A stretch of 19,366 bases of DNA from an uncultured Oscillibacter sp. (GTDB taxonomy: Bacteria > Bacillota > Clostridia > Oscillospirales > Oscillospiraceae): NCBI GenBank assembly GCA_900544105.1, contig UQUC01000044.1, positions 1 through 19,366 of the forward strand. Reading direction: 5' to 3'. The notes beneath the pieces are model-generated. The model did no database searches. It saw only the letters and a list, made by a program, of their open reading frames with translations, and was not told the DNA's origin. Each line of letters begins with the position of its first letter. The stretch's first letter is position 1. Positions 1-6,900 of this stretch are shown piece by piece. The position numbers were made by a program, and so were the translations under genes.

Positions 1-17
1 CTATAAGCTCTTTTTCT

Positions 18-36
18 CCCCCGGCATAGCCGGGGG
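18..36. other. Short GC-rich hairpin at the left edge
   Basis: A perfect 8-bp inverted repeat (arm CCCCCGGC, 3-nt loop) is visible. On the plus strand it is followed only by a weak T-rich stretch, so it may be a poor terminator for a gene to the left of the window. No gene can be assigned to it from this sequence. Confidence 0.4.
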
Positions 37-58
37 TTGCCTTTGTCAAGACAACGTA

Positions 59-94
59 AAAAACCGTACCTGACTTGCGTCAGGTACGGTTTTT
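59..94. terminator. Bidirectional intrinsic terminator after the yedF operon
   Basis: A perfect 16-bp inverted repeat (aaaaa plus arm CCGTACCTGAC, loop of 4) is flanked by A5 on one side and T5 on the other. It lies two bases beyond the stop of the DUF3343 gene on the minus strand, so it should end the yedF-desulfurase-DUF3343 transcript. The A/T tails let it work from the left as well. Confidence 0.9.
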
Positions 95-96
95 GT

Positions 97-333
97 TCAG
101 ACCAGCAATTCCTGCCAGTCCGCGTATTCCAGGTGATGGGCGTCCGCCAAGGCCCGCAGCGTTTCTTCGGCGTCTAAGGGGGCGCACCACGCCATGCCGC
201 AGTCCGCCGTCAGCTCCCGTGGGGTGGGGATCAAGCGGCCAGGGAGGTTCTGCGCCTTGCAGAGCGCTTCCATGGCCATGGCTGCTGCCGTGGTGTGGAA
301 TGTCACCACCAGTTTCAGGGTTTTTGGTCTCAT
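97..333 (-). CDS. DUF3343 family protein, putative Se/S carrier
   Basis: This 78-residue protein fits DUF3343, a small family found beside selenium genes and often described as a putative selenium or sulfur carrier. The tract ending PRELTADCGMAW matches the family's conserved Pro-Arg-Glu ... Cys-Gly segment; Cys45 is the likely functional thiol. The start ATG overlaps the stop of the upstream aminotransferase gene in an ATGA arrangement, so the two are translationally coupled. It is the last gene before a strong terminator. Family assignment rests on recognised sequence pattern and neighbourhood. The carrier role is an inference, because no biochemical function is established for the family as far as I know. 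Confidence 0.8.
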   Translation of the reverse strand: MRPKTLKLVVTFHTTAAAMAMEALCKAQNLPGRLIPTPRELTADCGMAWCAPLDAEETLRALADAHHLEYADWQELLV

Positions 334-1463
334 TCCGCCAGCTCCTTTACCGCCCGGATCGCCGTGTCGATCTCATGTTCCGTGTTGAACCAGCCGAAGC
401 TGAACCGCACAGCTCCCTGGCGCTCCGTTCCCAAGGCCCGGTGCATCCGGGGGGCGCAGTGAGCGCCGGGGCGGGTGGCAATGCCATAGTCCTGTGCCAG
501 CGCGTCCGACACCTCGCCGGAATCGTAATCCCGGATATTCAGCGCCACCACCGCCGTCCGGGGGGCAGCAAAATCACCGTAGACCGTTACGCCGGGAATG
601 GCGGAAACCCCCTCATAAAACCGGCGCATGAGGGCTTCCTCCTTCTCCCGGATGGTCTCCATGCCCACCGCCCGGATATAGTCCAGCGCGGCGGACAGCC
701 CGGCGACGCCGTGGCCGTTGAGGGTCCCCGCCTCCAACCGTGTAGGCAGCTGCTCCGGCTGGGCGGGGTTGTAGGTCTGGACGCCGGTGCCCCCCACCTT
801 CCAGGGCCGGAGGGTGATCCCCTCCCGGATACACAGTCCGCCGGTGCCCTGAGGACCCATGAGGGACTTATGCCCGGTGAAGCAGAGCAGGTCGATCTGC
901 TGAGCCTCCATGTCGATGGGCAGGACCCCCGCCGTCTGGGAGGCATCCAAAATAAAAATCAAACCGTGTGCACGAGCGATGGCCCCCACCCGGCCAATAT
1001 CCACGGCGTTTCCTGTGAGGTTTGAGGCATGGGTGCAGATGATGGCCCGCGTCTCCGGGCGGATCAGCCGCTCAAAATCGCCGTAGTCGATCCGCCCCTG
1101 CCGGTCAGCCGGGACAAAGCTGAGAGACACGCTCCGCTCCGCCTCCAGCCGGTACAGAGGACGCAGGACGGAATTGTGCTCCAGATCCGTGGCGATCACA
1201 TGGTCGCCGGGGTCCAGCAGGCCGCAGATGGCCATGTTCAGGGCCTCCGTGGAGTTGGCGGTGAACACCACATGGTCAGGCCGGGGACAGTTGAAGAATG
1301 TTGCCAGCTTTTCCCGGGTGCCGTAGATCATCCGGGAGGCAGAAAGGCTCCCCTCGTGGGTACCACGGGCACTGTTGCCCAAGGTGGTCATAGCCGACAC
1401 CACCGCGTCGATCACCGGCTGGGGCTTCTGGCGGGTGGTGGCGGCGTTGTCCAGATAGATCAT
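330..1463 (-). CDS. Cysteine desulfurase-like class-V aminotransferase
   Basis: A 377-residue PLP enzyme of the class-V aminotransferase (NifS/SufS/Csd-like) group. It starts with the typical MIYLDNAATT. The PLP-binding lysine is Lys199 in FTGHKSLMGPQGTGG, the cofactor-stacking His is His96, and the catalytic Cys is Cys336 in RPGAHCAPRMH. Such enzymes release sulfur from cysteine or selenium from selenocysteine as an enzyme-bound persulfide/perselenide. No IscU or SufU scaffold gene is adjacent. Instead the gene sits between yedF and DUF3343, with 4-nt ATGA overlaps at both ends, and close to selD. This suggests a role in selenium or sulfur delivery rather than Fe-S assembly (inference). Length is usual for the subfamily that accompanies yedF. 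Confidence 0.9.
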   Translation of the reverse strand: MIYLDNAATTRQKPQPVIDAVVSAMTTLGNSARGTHEGSLSASRMIYGTREKLATFFNCPRPDHVVFTANSTEALNMAICGLLDPGDHVIATDLEHNSVLRPLYRLEAERSVSLSFVPADRQGRIDYGDFERLIRPETRAIICTHASNLTGNAVDIGRVGAIARAHGLIFILDASQTAGVLPIDMEAQQIDLLCFTGHKSLMGPQGTGGLCIREGITLRPWKVGGTGVQTYNPAQPEQLPTRLEAGTLNGHGVAGLSAALDYIRAVGMETIREKEEALMRRFYEGVSAIPGVTVYGDFAAPRTAVVALNIRDYDSGEVSDALAQDYGIATRPGAHCAPRMHRALGTERQGAVRFSFGWFNTEHEIDTAIRAVKELAE

Positions 1464-2062
1464 GGCTTGATGACTTTCCCGGCGGCGGCCAGCGTCTCCG
1501 CGATGGCGTACATATTGGTGATGCTGCCCACGGCCAGGGTCTCCTTCAGCTTGTAGAAGTCCAGACAGGTGCCGCAGGTGCGGATCTCCACGCCCTGCGC
1601 CTCCATGAACTTCAGATCCTCCAAGGAATCGGACCCCTCGCAGGTGAGGTATGCGCCGGAATTGTAGAACAGGATGGTCTTAGGCAGCTTAGGCAGCTGG
1701 CTGACGGCGTACAAAAAGCCCTTCATCAGTGTCTTTCCAAGAGCTTCCTCTCCGTTGCCCATGCAGTTGGAACCAACGGCCACCACCAGATCCCCACGGG
1801 CATCCGGGGCGCAGACGGTCTCCTCCGCAGGCTGTACCGGGGCGGACACCTCCATGGTGACGGAGAACCGCTTCTCTCCGGTTTTTTCCGCCCGGACGGG
1901 CAGCTGACAGCTGGCCGCAAGCTTGCTGAGGTTCTGGACCGCCGCCTCATTGTCCACCAGAATTTCCAGCGTATCAGGGGTTTGCAGCTCCGCCAGAGCC
2001 TTCTTCGCCATCACAACGGGAATGGGGCACTGCTTGCCCAGCGCATCTACAACAACAGACAT
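1460..2062 (-). CDS. yedF: YedF-type sulfurtransferase-like selenium metabolism protein
   Basis: A 200-residue two-domain protein. Residues 1-75 form a TusA/SirA-like domain with the sulfur-carrying Cys12 in KQCPIPVVMAKKAL. Residues about 95-200 form a DsrE-like domain with the Cys pair in TCGTCLDFYKLKE. This arrangement defines the YedF family that co-occurs with selenium use. I chose the ATG at 2062 because AAAGGAG lies 9 nt upstream; a TTG three codons earlier would overlap that ribosome binding site. The stop overlaps the start of the desulfurase-like gene (ATGA). The gene has its own promoter, with a perfect palindrome in the spacer, downstream of the selD terminator. It may pass persulfide or perselenide sulfur/selenium from the next enzyme (inference). 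Confidence 0.88.
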   Translation of the reverse strand: MSVVVDALGKQCPIPVVMAKKALAELQTPDTLEILVDNEAAVQNLSKLAASCQLPVRAEKTGEKRFSVTMEVSAPVQPAEETVCAPDARGDLVVAVGSNCMGNGEEALGKTLMKGFLYAVSQLPKLPKTILFYNSGAYLTCEGSDSLEDLKFMEAQGVEIRTCGTCLDFYKLKETLAVGSITNMYAIAETLAAAGKVIKP

Positions 2063-2097
2063 GGAACACAACTCCTTTAATTCAGATTTTCAAGTTC

Positions 2098-2126
2098 AGT
2101 GTATCACGATCCATCGTGATCCGCAA
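2098..2126 (-). promoter_or_regulatory. Promoter of the yedF operon
   Basis: On the minus strand, -35 TTGCGG (2126-2121) and -10 TACACT (2103-2098) are separated by exactly 17 bp. The transcript would start about 30 nt before the yedF ribosome binding site. The -35 and -10 are each about 4/6 to consensus, so this is a moderate promoter that could depend on regulation. Confidence 0.65.
2103..2120. promoter_or_regulatory. Perfect palindromic operator candidate in the yedF promoter spacer
   Basis: ATCACGAT and ATCGTGAT are 8-bp perfect inverted arms with a 2-bp centre. The palindrome fills the whole spacer between the -35 and -10 elements of the yedF operon, a classic position for a repressor dimer (or a MerR-like activator). 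It has no T-tract, so it is not a terminator. The binding protein is unknown and no regulator gene lies beside it. Confidence 0.6.
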
Positions 2127-2147
2127 GAAAAAACAACGAAATATGGC

Positions 2148-2175
2148 AAAACCCCCGCCGAGGTTTCGGCGGGGG
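2148..2175 (-). terminator. Intrinsic terminator of selD
   Basis: On the minus strand a 10-bp G+C-rich stem (arm CCCCCGCCGA, 4-nt loop) ends in TTTT. It begins about 10 nt after the selD stop, so selD and the yedF operon are separate transcription units despite being adjacent and co-oriented. Confidence 0.85.
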
Positions 2176-2184
2176 CGAATTCTG

Positions 2185-3225
2185 TCAGACGATCTCAAGG
2201 GTATGCTCCGTTTGGGCGACCACCGCACCTATGATGGCGCTGTCCGGGTCCCGCTCCCGCAGAGCTGCGAGCAAGGCCCCGGCGTCCTCCATAGGGAGGG
2301 CCACCAGCAATCCGCCGGAGGTCTGGGGATCGGAGATCAGGTCCACGCGGGCCTGCTGGACGCTCTCCGCCACGGTCAGGCGCGGCTTCACATAGTCCAG
2401 ATTCCGGTAGGCTCCGGCGGGGATGATCCCCATTTCCGCGAATTCCAGAGCCCCCGGCAGTAAGGGGAGCCGCCGGCTGTAAAGGCGGATGGTCACGCCG
2501 CTGCCCCGGGCCATTTCATCGGCGTGGCCCAGAAGGCCAAATCCGGTAACATCCGTACAGGCGTGGATCTCCGGGCATTTGGACACGGCCTCCGCTGCGT
2601 GGGCGTTCAACCGGGCCATAGAGCGAACCAGACGGTCATACTGCTCCGGCTCCAGCAGGTCTGCCTTGGCAGCGGTGGTCAGGACGCCGGTGCCGAGGGG
2701 TTTGGTCAAAACCAGCGCGTCTCCCGGTCTGGCGCCCACGTTTCGCAGAGTCTTGCCTGGATGGACATAGCCGGTGACGCACAGGCCGTATTTCGGCTCA
2801 TCGTCCTGAATGGTGTGGCCCCCGGCGATGACGCAGCCTGCCTCCACCGCTTTCTGGTGGCCGCCCTCCAGAATTTTCCGGATGGTCTCCTGAGAGAGAC
2901 AGCCGGGGACGCACAGCAGGTTCATGGCCACGGCGGGCCGCCCCCCCATGGCGTACACGTCACTGAGGGCGTTGGCCGCGGCGATCTGCCCGAACCAGAA
3001 GGGGTCATCCACAATAGGGGTGAAGAAATCCACGGTATGAATGGCGGCGATCTCGTCGGTAATGCGGTAAACGCAGGCATCGTCGCTGGTGTCAAAGCCC
3101 ACCAACAGGTTGGGATCAACCCGGTTGGGAAGGTCTTTCAGAATATTCGATAGGACACCCGGCCCTAATTTTGCCGCTCAACCCGCTGATGGGGTCAGCT
3201 GCGTCAGACGAGGCTCCTGATCCAT
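2185..3225 (-). CDS. selD: Selenide, water dikinase SelD containing selenocysteine (in-frame UGA)
   Basis: SelD makes selenophosphate from selenide and ATP, the selenium donor for selenocysteine and selenouridine. From ATG 3225 the frame reads MDQEPRLTQLTPSAG, then UGA at codon 16 (3180-3178), then AAKLGPGVLSN and on without a break into VGFDTSDDACVYR and the rest of the enzyme. The UGA occupies the known active-site Cys/Sec position, and the conserved partner Lys follows at residue 19. With Sec the protein is 346 residues, the family's usual length. The ATP/Mg-binding segments VGFDTSDDA, HTVDFFTPIVDDP, AGGHTIQDDEPKYG and CTDVTGFGLLGHA are all present. GGGAGGGAG lies 5-9 nt before the ATG, and a good promoter is further upstream. 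An automatic caller would start at 3105 and lose the catalytic region. The host must have SelA, SelB and tRNA-Sec; these are not in the window. Confidence 0.95.
3145..3180 (-). promoter_or_regulatory. Sec UGA codon and candidate bacterial SECIS element
   Basis: The UGA is at 3180-3178. Directly downstream on the transcript, UAGG (3167-3164) can pair with CCUA (3154-3151) around a G-rich apical loop (GCCGGGUGU). The loop lies roughly 14-25 nt after the UGA, the distance expected for a bacterial SECIS read by SelB. The stem is short and was found by eye, so the exact fold is uncertain. The recoding itself is supported by the SelD protein frame. Confidence 0.6.
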
Positions 3226-3275
3226 GATGCTCCCTCCCTTCCCGGTATCTGGCCGTGGGCTTCACGGTCAGGAAA

Positions 3276-3304
3276 AGTATAGCACAATTCCCGCCGTTTG
3301 GCAA
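3276..3304 (-). promoter_or_regulatory. Promoter of selD
   Basis: On the minus strand -35 TTGCCA (3304-3299) and -10 TATACT (3281-3276) are 17 bp apart, and TG one base before the -10 makes an extended -10. The expected start near 3269 gives a leader of about 45 nt. Confidence 0.8.
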
Positions 3305-3316
3305 TTCCACCCGTGC

Positions 3317-3345
3317 TGGACTTTTTTGCGATCCTATGGTAACAT
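3317..3345 (+). promoter_or_regulatory. Possible promoter of the kinase-acetyltransferase pair
   Basis: TGGACT (3317-3322) and TAACAT (3340-3345) are 17 bp apart, each 4/6 to the housekeeping consensus. It is divergent from the selD promoter, about 55 bp before the kinase start. Confidence 0.45.
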
Positions 3346-3399
3346 ACTTCAACAAAAACAGATGAGGTTCGCGGGCAGCCGCGAAGGATGGGAGCAGCT

Positions 3400-4356
3400 A
3401 TGGGTATTGTGGTGTTGGGCGCCGTTTTCGTGGATATTAAGGGGTATCCCGCCGATGTATATATTCCCGGTGGGCGGAACGCCGGGCGGGTGGAGATCGT
3501 CCACGGCGGCGTCAGCCGGAATCTGGTGGAGGACATTGCCAACGTGGAGCTGCGGCCTACTTTTGTCAGTCTGGTGGACACCACCGGCACCGGAGCGGAT
3601 GTGATCCGCAAGCTGAAGGATCACAAGGTCAACACGGATTACATCCGGGCCGTGCCTGACGGTATGGGTACATGGCTGGCCGTTTTCGACAACGGCGGCG
3701 ACGTGGTGGCCTCCATTTCCAAGCGGCCGGACCTGCGGCCCATCGTGGAAATCCTGGATGATCAAGGGGATGAGATCTTCCGCAACGCCGACAGCATTGC
3801 CTTGGAGATCGACTGTGACAAGGAGATCGTTAAAAAGGTTTTTTATTACGCTGAAAAATACCGCAAGCCGGTGTTTGCCGTCGTGTCCAATATGAGTATC
3901 GCCGTGGAGCGGCGGGACTTTCTGCGCTTCTGCTCCTGCTTCGTGTGCAACCAGCAGGAGGCGGGAATTTTGTTCTCAGAGGACTATGACAGCAAAACCC
4001 CGGAGGAGCTGCGGGACATTCTGGCCCACCACGTACAGGCGGCGGAGATTCCCCGGATGGTGGTGACTATGGGTGCCCAAGGGGCGGTCTATGCCATGCA
4101 GGACGGTTCCTGCGGCATCTGCCCTGCCAGAAAGGTGGACGTGAAAGACACCACCGGCGCGGGGGACGCCTTCTTTGCCGGGATCACCATGGGCCTGACC
4201 TACGGGAAAACCATGGACGAAGCCTGCGAGATCGGCACCCGGCTGTCGGCGTCGGTGATCTGCACATCGGAGAACGTGTGTCCCCGGTTCCTGCCCAGCG
4301 AATTCGGGCTGGAACCCGGCAGAGCCACCGGAGAGCAGCTGACCTTTGATATATAA
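3400..4356 (+). CDS. PfkB-family carbohydrate/nucleoside kinase
   Basis: A 318-residue ribokinase-fold kinase that transfers ATP phosphate to a sugar hydroxyl. It shows the N-terminal strand GIVVLGAVFVDIKGYP, the substrate-side motif VHGGVSRNLVEDIANV, and the C-terminal PfkB signature DTTGAGDAFFAG with the catalytic Asp at residue 256. The N-terminal pattern (VDIKG ... GGVSRN) is reminiscent of pseudouridine kinase-like members, but the substrate cannot be fixed from sequence alone, and no pseudouridine glycosidase gene is adjacent. I prefer the ATG at 3400 over the one at 3388: GGGAG is well spaced from 3400, and the protein then starts directly at the first beta strand. A GNAT gene follows after 28 bp, so the two are probably co-transcribed. 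Confidence 0.85.
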   Translation: MGIVVLGAVFVDIKGYPADVYIPGGRNAGRVEIVHGGVSRNLVEDIANVELRPTFVSLVDTTGTGADVIRKLKDHKVNTDYIRAVPDGMGTWLAVFDNGGDVVASISKRPDLRPIVEILDDQGDEIFRNADSIALEIDCDKEIVKKVFYYAEKYRKPVFAVVSNMSIAVERRDFLRFCSCFVCNQQEAGILFSEDYDSKTPEELRDILAHHVQAAEIPRMVVTMGAQGAVYAMQDGSCGICPARKVDVKDTTGAGDAFFAGITMGLTYGKTMDEACEIGTRLSASVICTSENVCPRFLPSEFGLEPGRATGEQLTFDI

Positions 4357-4384
4357 AGTTTTCGAAACAAAAGAGGAGATCGCC

Positions 4385-4867
4385 ATGAACATCAGAACAG
4401 CGACATTAAACGATCTGGACGCGGTAACTGCTGTGGAGGCTGCCTGCTTCCCGGCGGCGGAAGCCGCCTCAGGAGAGGAATTTGCGGAGCGGCTGCGGTA
4501 TTATGGCAGCCACTTCTGGCTCATGCTGGACGGTGAAAAGCTCATCGGCTTTGTGGACGGCATGGTAACGAACCAGGCCGACCTGACCGACGATCTCTAC
4601 GAGCAGGCCCACGCTCACAATGAACAGGGCAACTGGCAGATGATCTTCGGCGTCAACACATTGCCGGAATACCGGCGTCAGGGCGTGGCGGCCGCTTTGC
4701 TGGAACGTGCCATCTCCGATGCAAAGGCCCAGGGCCGGAAGGGGCTGGTGCTGACCTGCAAGGACAAGCTGGTGCACTACTACGCCAAGTTCGGCTTTGT
4801 CAGCGAGGGCGTGTCCGGCTCCACCCACGGCGGCGCTGTGTGGTACCAGATGCGGCTGACCTTCTGA
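4385..4867 (+). CDS. GNAT family N-acetyltransferase
   Basis: A 160-residue GNAT protein, transferring an acyl group from acyl-CoA to an amine. It has the opening MNIRTATLNDLDAVTAVEAACFP. The acetyl-CoA pyrophosphate-binding motif is LPEYRRQGVAAALLERA, and the family's closing block is LVHYYAKFGFVSEG ... WYQMRL. The pattern resembles the arylalkylamine/serotonin acetyltransferase-like branch common in Clostridia, whose substrates are mostly unknown. The start at 4385 is preceded by AGGAG at suitable distance; an upstream ATG at 4346 would overlap the kinase stop and carries no homology. It follows the kinase by 28 bp and is closed by a GC-rich hairpin. Confidence 0.88.
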   Translation: MNIRTATLNDLDAVTAVEAACFPAAEAASGEEFAERLRYYGSHFWLMLDGEKLIGFVDGMVTNQADLTDDLYEQAHAHNEQGNWQMIFGVNTLPEYRRQGVAAALLERAISDAKAQGRKGLVLTCKDKLVHYYAKFGFVSEGVSGSTHGGAVWYQMRLTF

Positions 4868-4888
4868 GCCATCGAAAGCAGATGCAAA

Positions 4889-4917
4889 CCCCGCCGGGAG
4901 AAATTCTCCCGGCGGGG
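4889..4917. terminator. Convergent terminator between the GNAT and SLH genes
   Basis: A 14-bp perfect inverted repeat (arm CCCCGCCGGGAGAA, then its complement) sits between two convergent genes. The T-tracts are short on both sides, so efficiency is uncertain, but position and stem strength support a shared terminator. Confidence 0.7.
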
Positions 4918-4939
4918 TCATTGTTCGGTCAGGTTTCTT

Positions 4940-6559
4940 TTATCGGCGGATGAATTGGATATTCATATCCACCCGGCCATTGATCCCGGCCACGGCACGG
5001 GTGCTGGAGAACTGCCAGTAGTCCATGTGATACACCAGTGTGGGGCATAGCTTCTCGGACTTTTCGCTCTTGTACTCAGGATACCAGCTCAGATAATCCG
5101 CCAGAGCGCCCTGATCGTACTTCATATAGGTCACATACGTACCGGCGTAGACCATGGGGGTATATCCCGCGTCCTTGATCCGCTGGCAGAAGGCCACGGC
5201 ACAGGCTGTGGCCATTTCCGGTGAAGTGCCGTAGACCCGGTAGGTGGAATCGTGCATCTCCCAGTCGTAGGCCACGGGGCCGTTGATGTCCAGCCCGTCC
5301 AGCAGGCTAATGACGTAATCCGCCTCCTCGATGGCTTCCTCCACGGTGACAGCCTGGGCGAAGAAGTACACGCCGGTCTCCAGCCCCGCCCGCATAGCGC
5401 CCCGGATGTTCTGCTCGTAGTATTTGTCGGTGTTCAGGCTGCCGGTGCCGGTGCCTCGGAAGCCCACCCGGACCATGGCGAAGTCGATATCGTCATCCGC
5501 CACGGCGTCCCAGTCGATCTCCCCCTGGAAGGAGGAAGCATCGATACCGTACCGGGTGCGGAACTCGCCGCCCAGGTATTCCAGCCGCCGCTGGTTTTCA
5601 TTTTTCTCATCCGTCCAGATGAAATCCACGTCGGAGAACACGTTCAGCGGACGGTCCCGGTAAATAGGCACGGTCTTGCCGTTGTATTCAAGAGTACGGT
5701 CCAGCGTCGCACCGGGCTTATAGACCTCGGAGGGCTTGGTAGCCGTGCTTTCCGGCGTGATCTGCGGCGCTTCAAAGCGCACCTCGCCGGTGCCGTAATT
5801 GCGGATATTGCCCTGGATCACGCAGTCCACCAGGGTCACATCCTTCGTGACACCGGGAGCTAAGATCAGATCGCCGCCGACCTGAATACCTTTCAGCGTT
5901 GCGCCGTCCGCCGCGCTGATCAGCAGGCTGCCGGAAACGTCCTCCGTCACGGTGGTGGTCTCCTTCACCAGCGTGTCCACCATGTTGTTGAGGATGTTGA
6001 TCAGCTCCGCCCGGGTGATGGGGTCCGTGGGCCGGAAGGTGCCGGCGGCGGAATCCGTCAGATACCCGCGAGCCTCAAACTCCCCCACATAGGCCATCGC
6101 GTACTCCGCGATTCGGGCCGTATCCGTATAATCCGGAGCGGCAGTCTCCGGCGCGATCCGGAAAGCGCGGCCGATCATGGCCACCGCCTGCTGCCGGGTG
6201 ATGGTGCTGGAGGGCAGCGCCGCGCCCTGATTGCCCAGATAGATGCCGGAGGCGTGGAGCTTCAGGATGGCGTCCTCCCAATAGGTCCCGGCGGTATCCG
6301 AGAAAGTATTCGTGGGAGAGGCGTTCTGAAAATGGAGAAAACGGTCCAGAATTCCTGCAAAAGCGCCTCGTGTGATGGTTTTATCCGGGCGGAACGTACC
6401 ATCGTCATAGCCTTGGATGATCCCATACTCCCCGGACCACTTGTTGATGGCGGACTCCGCCCAGTGTCCGTCCGTATCCGCAAACGCGTTGGCCGTCATG
6501 ACGGTGCAGCCCACCGCCAGAGCCGCCGCTGTCAGCCACTTTCCAAAATGCCGCTTCAT
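4940..6559 (-). CDS. Secreted SLH-domain protein with GH25 lysozyme domain
   Basis: A 539-residue exported wall hydrolase. Residues 1-27 are a Sec signal peptide ending ANAFA. Three S-layer homology repeats follow at about 28-70, 86-130 and 143-195, with the motifs GYDDGTFRPDKTITRGAFA and GTFRPTDPITRAELI; these bind secondary wall polymers. Residues about 205-265 are a beta-rich linker with no family I recognise. Residues 338-539 are a glycoside hydrolase family 25 (muramidase) domain with the catalytic Asp340 in YGIDASSFQG and the Asp432/Glu434 pair in YDWEMH. It should cleave peptidoglycan while held on the cell surface. The start is supported by AAGGAG before the ATG. Its promoter is strong, and a terminator-like hairpin occupies the leader. 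Confidence 0.93.
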   Translation of the reverse strand: MKRHFGKWLTAAALAVGCTVMTANAFADTDGHWAESAINKWSGEYGIIQGYDDGTFRPDKTITRGAFAGILDRFLHFQNASPTNTFSDTAGTYWEDAILKLHASGIYLGNQGAALPSSTITRQQAVAMIGRAFRIAPETAAPDYTDTARIAEYAMAYVGEFEARGYLTDSAAGTFRPTDPITRAELINILNNMVDTLVKETTTVTEDVSGSLLISAADGATLKGIQVGGDLILAPGVTKDVTLVDCVIQGNIRNYGTGEVRFEAPQITPESTATKPSEVYKPGATLDRTLEYNGKTVPIYRDRPLNVFSDVDFIWTDEKNENQRRLEYLGGEFRTRYGIDASSFQGEIDWDAVADDDIDFAMVRVGFRGTGTGSLNTDKYYEQNIRGAMRAGLETGVYFFAQAVTVEEAIEEADYVISLLDGLDINGPVAYDWEMHDSTYRVYGTSPEMATACAVAFCQRIKDAGYTPMVYAGTYVTYMKYDQGALADYLSWYPEYKSEKSEKLCPTLVYHMDYWQFSSTRAVAGINGRVDMNIQFIRR

Positions 6560-6598
6560 AGCTGCTCCTTTCTGTCAAAACCAGTCGAATCTATGCCG

Positions 6599-6632
6599 AA
6601 AAAACGCCACGGCCCTGATGGGCCGTGGTGTT
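6599..6632 (-). terminator. Intrinsic-terminator-like hairpin in the leader of the SLH-GH25 gene
   Basis: On the minus strand a 13-bp stem (core CCACGGCCC, loop ATCA, one G-U pair) is followed by six T. It lies between the SLH promoter and its ribosome binding site, starting only about 15 nt after the expected transcription start. No minus-strand gene lies upstream for it to end. It may be an attenuator or a stabilising 5' hairpin. Confidence 0.7.
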
Positions 6633-6648
6633 ATGTCGCCCTACGCAC

Positions 6649-6677
6649 ATTATAGCGAAACCGTGAACATGGGTCAA
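6649..6677 (-). promoter_or_regulatory. Strong promoter of the SLH-GH25 gene
   Basis: On the minus strand -35 TTGACC (6677-6672) and -10 TATAAT (6654-6649) are 17 bp apart, an almost perfect housekeeping promoter. An A+T-rich stretch (TAAAACTTTACATAATTTT) lies just upstream and could act as an UP element. It is the closest match to consensus in the window. Confidence 0.88.
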
Positions 6678-6900
6678 TATTCTGCCGGAAATTTCTCCCG
6701 GAAAATTATGTAAAGTTTTAGAAAGCGTTCCCGCCCTGGAAAAAGCACCCGGCTTCGCCCATGTGCTCTTTCCCGCTTGCAATACGCAAACAGGCAGGTG
6801 GCATGGAGTTGATCCCGAAAACCGGCACAGAGACCCAAATTGTCGATCAAACCGCTTTGTGCTTTTGCCGCGGTAGGAACCGAATCAGGAGGGAAACGCT
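6678..6900. other. Intergenic stretch before the small membrane protein gene
   Basis: No gene is supported here. It holds a minus-strand hairpin near 6739-6771 (AAAGAGCAC pairing with GTGCTTTTT, with an inner GGC/GCC stem) that resembles a weak terminator. It also holds a 19-bp sequence at 6852-6870, CCGCTTTGTGCTTTTGCCG, repeated exactly inside the following gene at 6976-6994. No convincing promoter for the plus-strand gene was found. Confidence 0.5.

Noticed and set aside
3105..3225. selD as a pseudogene disrupted by a stop codon
   Set aside because: The stop is UGA at the exact active-site position. The frame is conserved on both sides, and the start has a good promoter and ribosome binding site.
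6591..6782. Minus-strand 63-codon open frame upstream of the SLH gene
   Set aside because: It spans the SLH promoter and leader hairpin, has no convincing ribosome binding site and no recognisable protein features.
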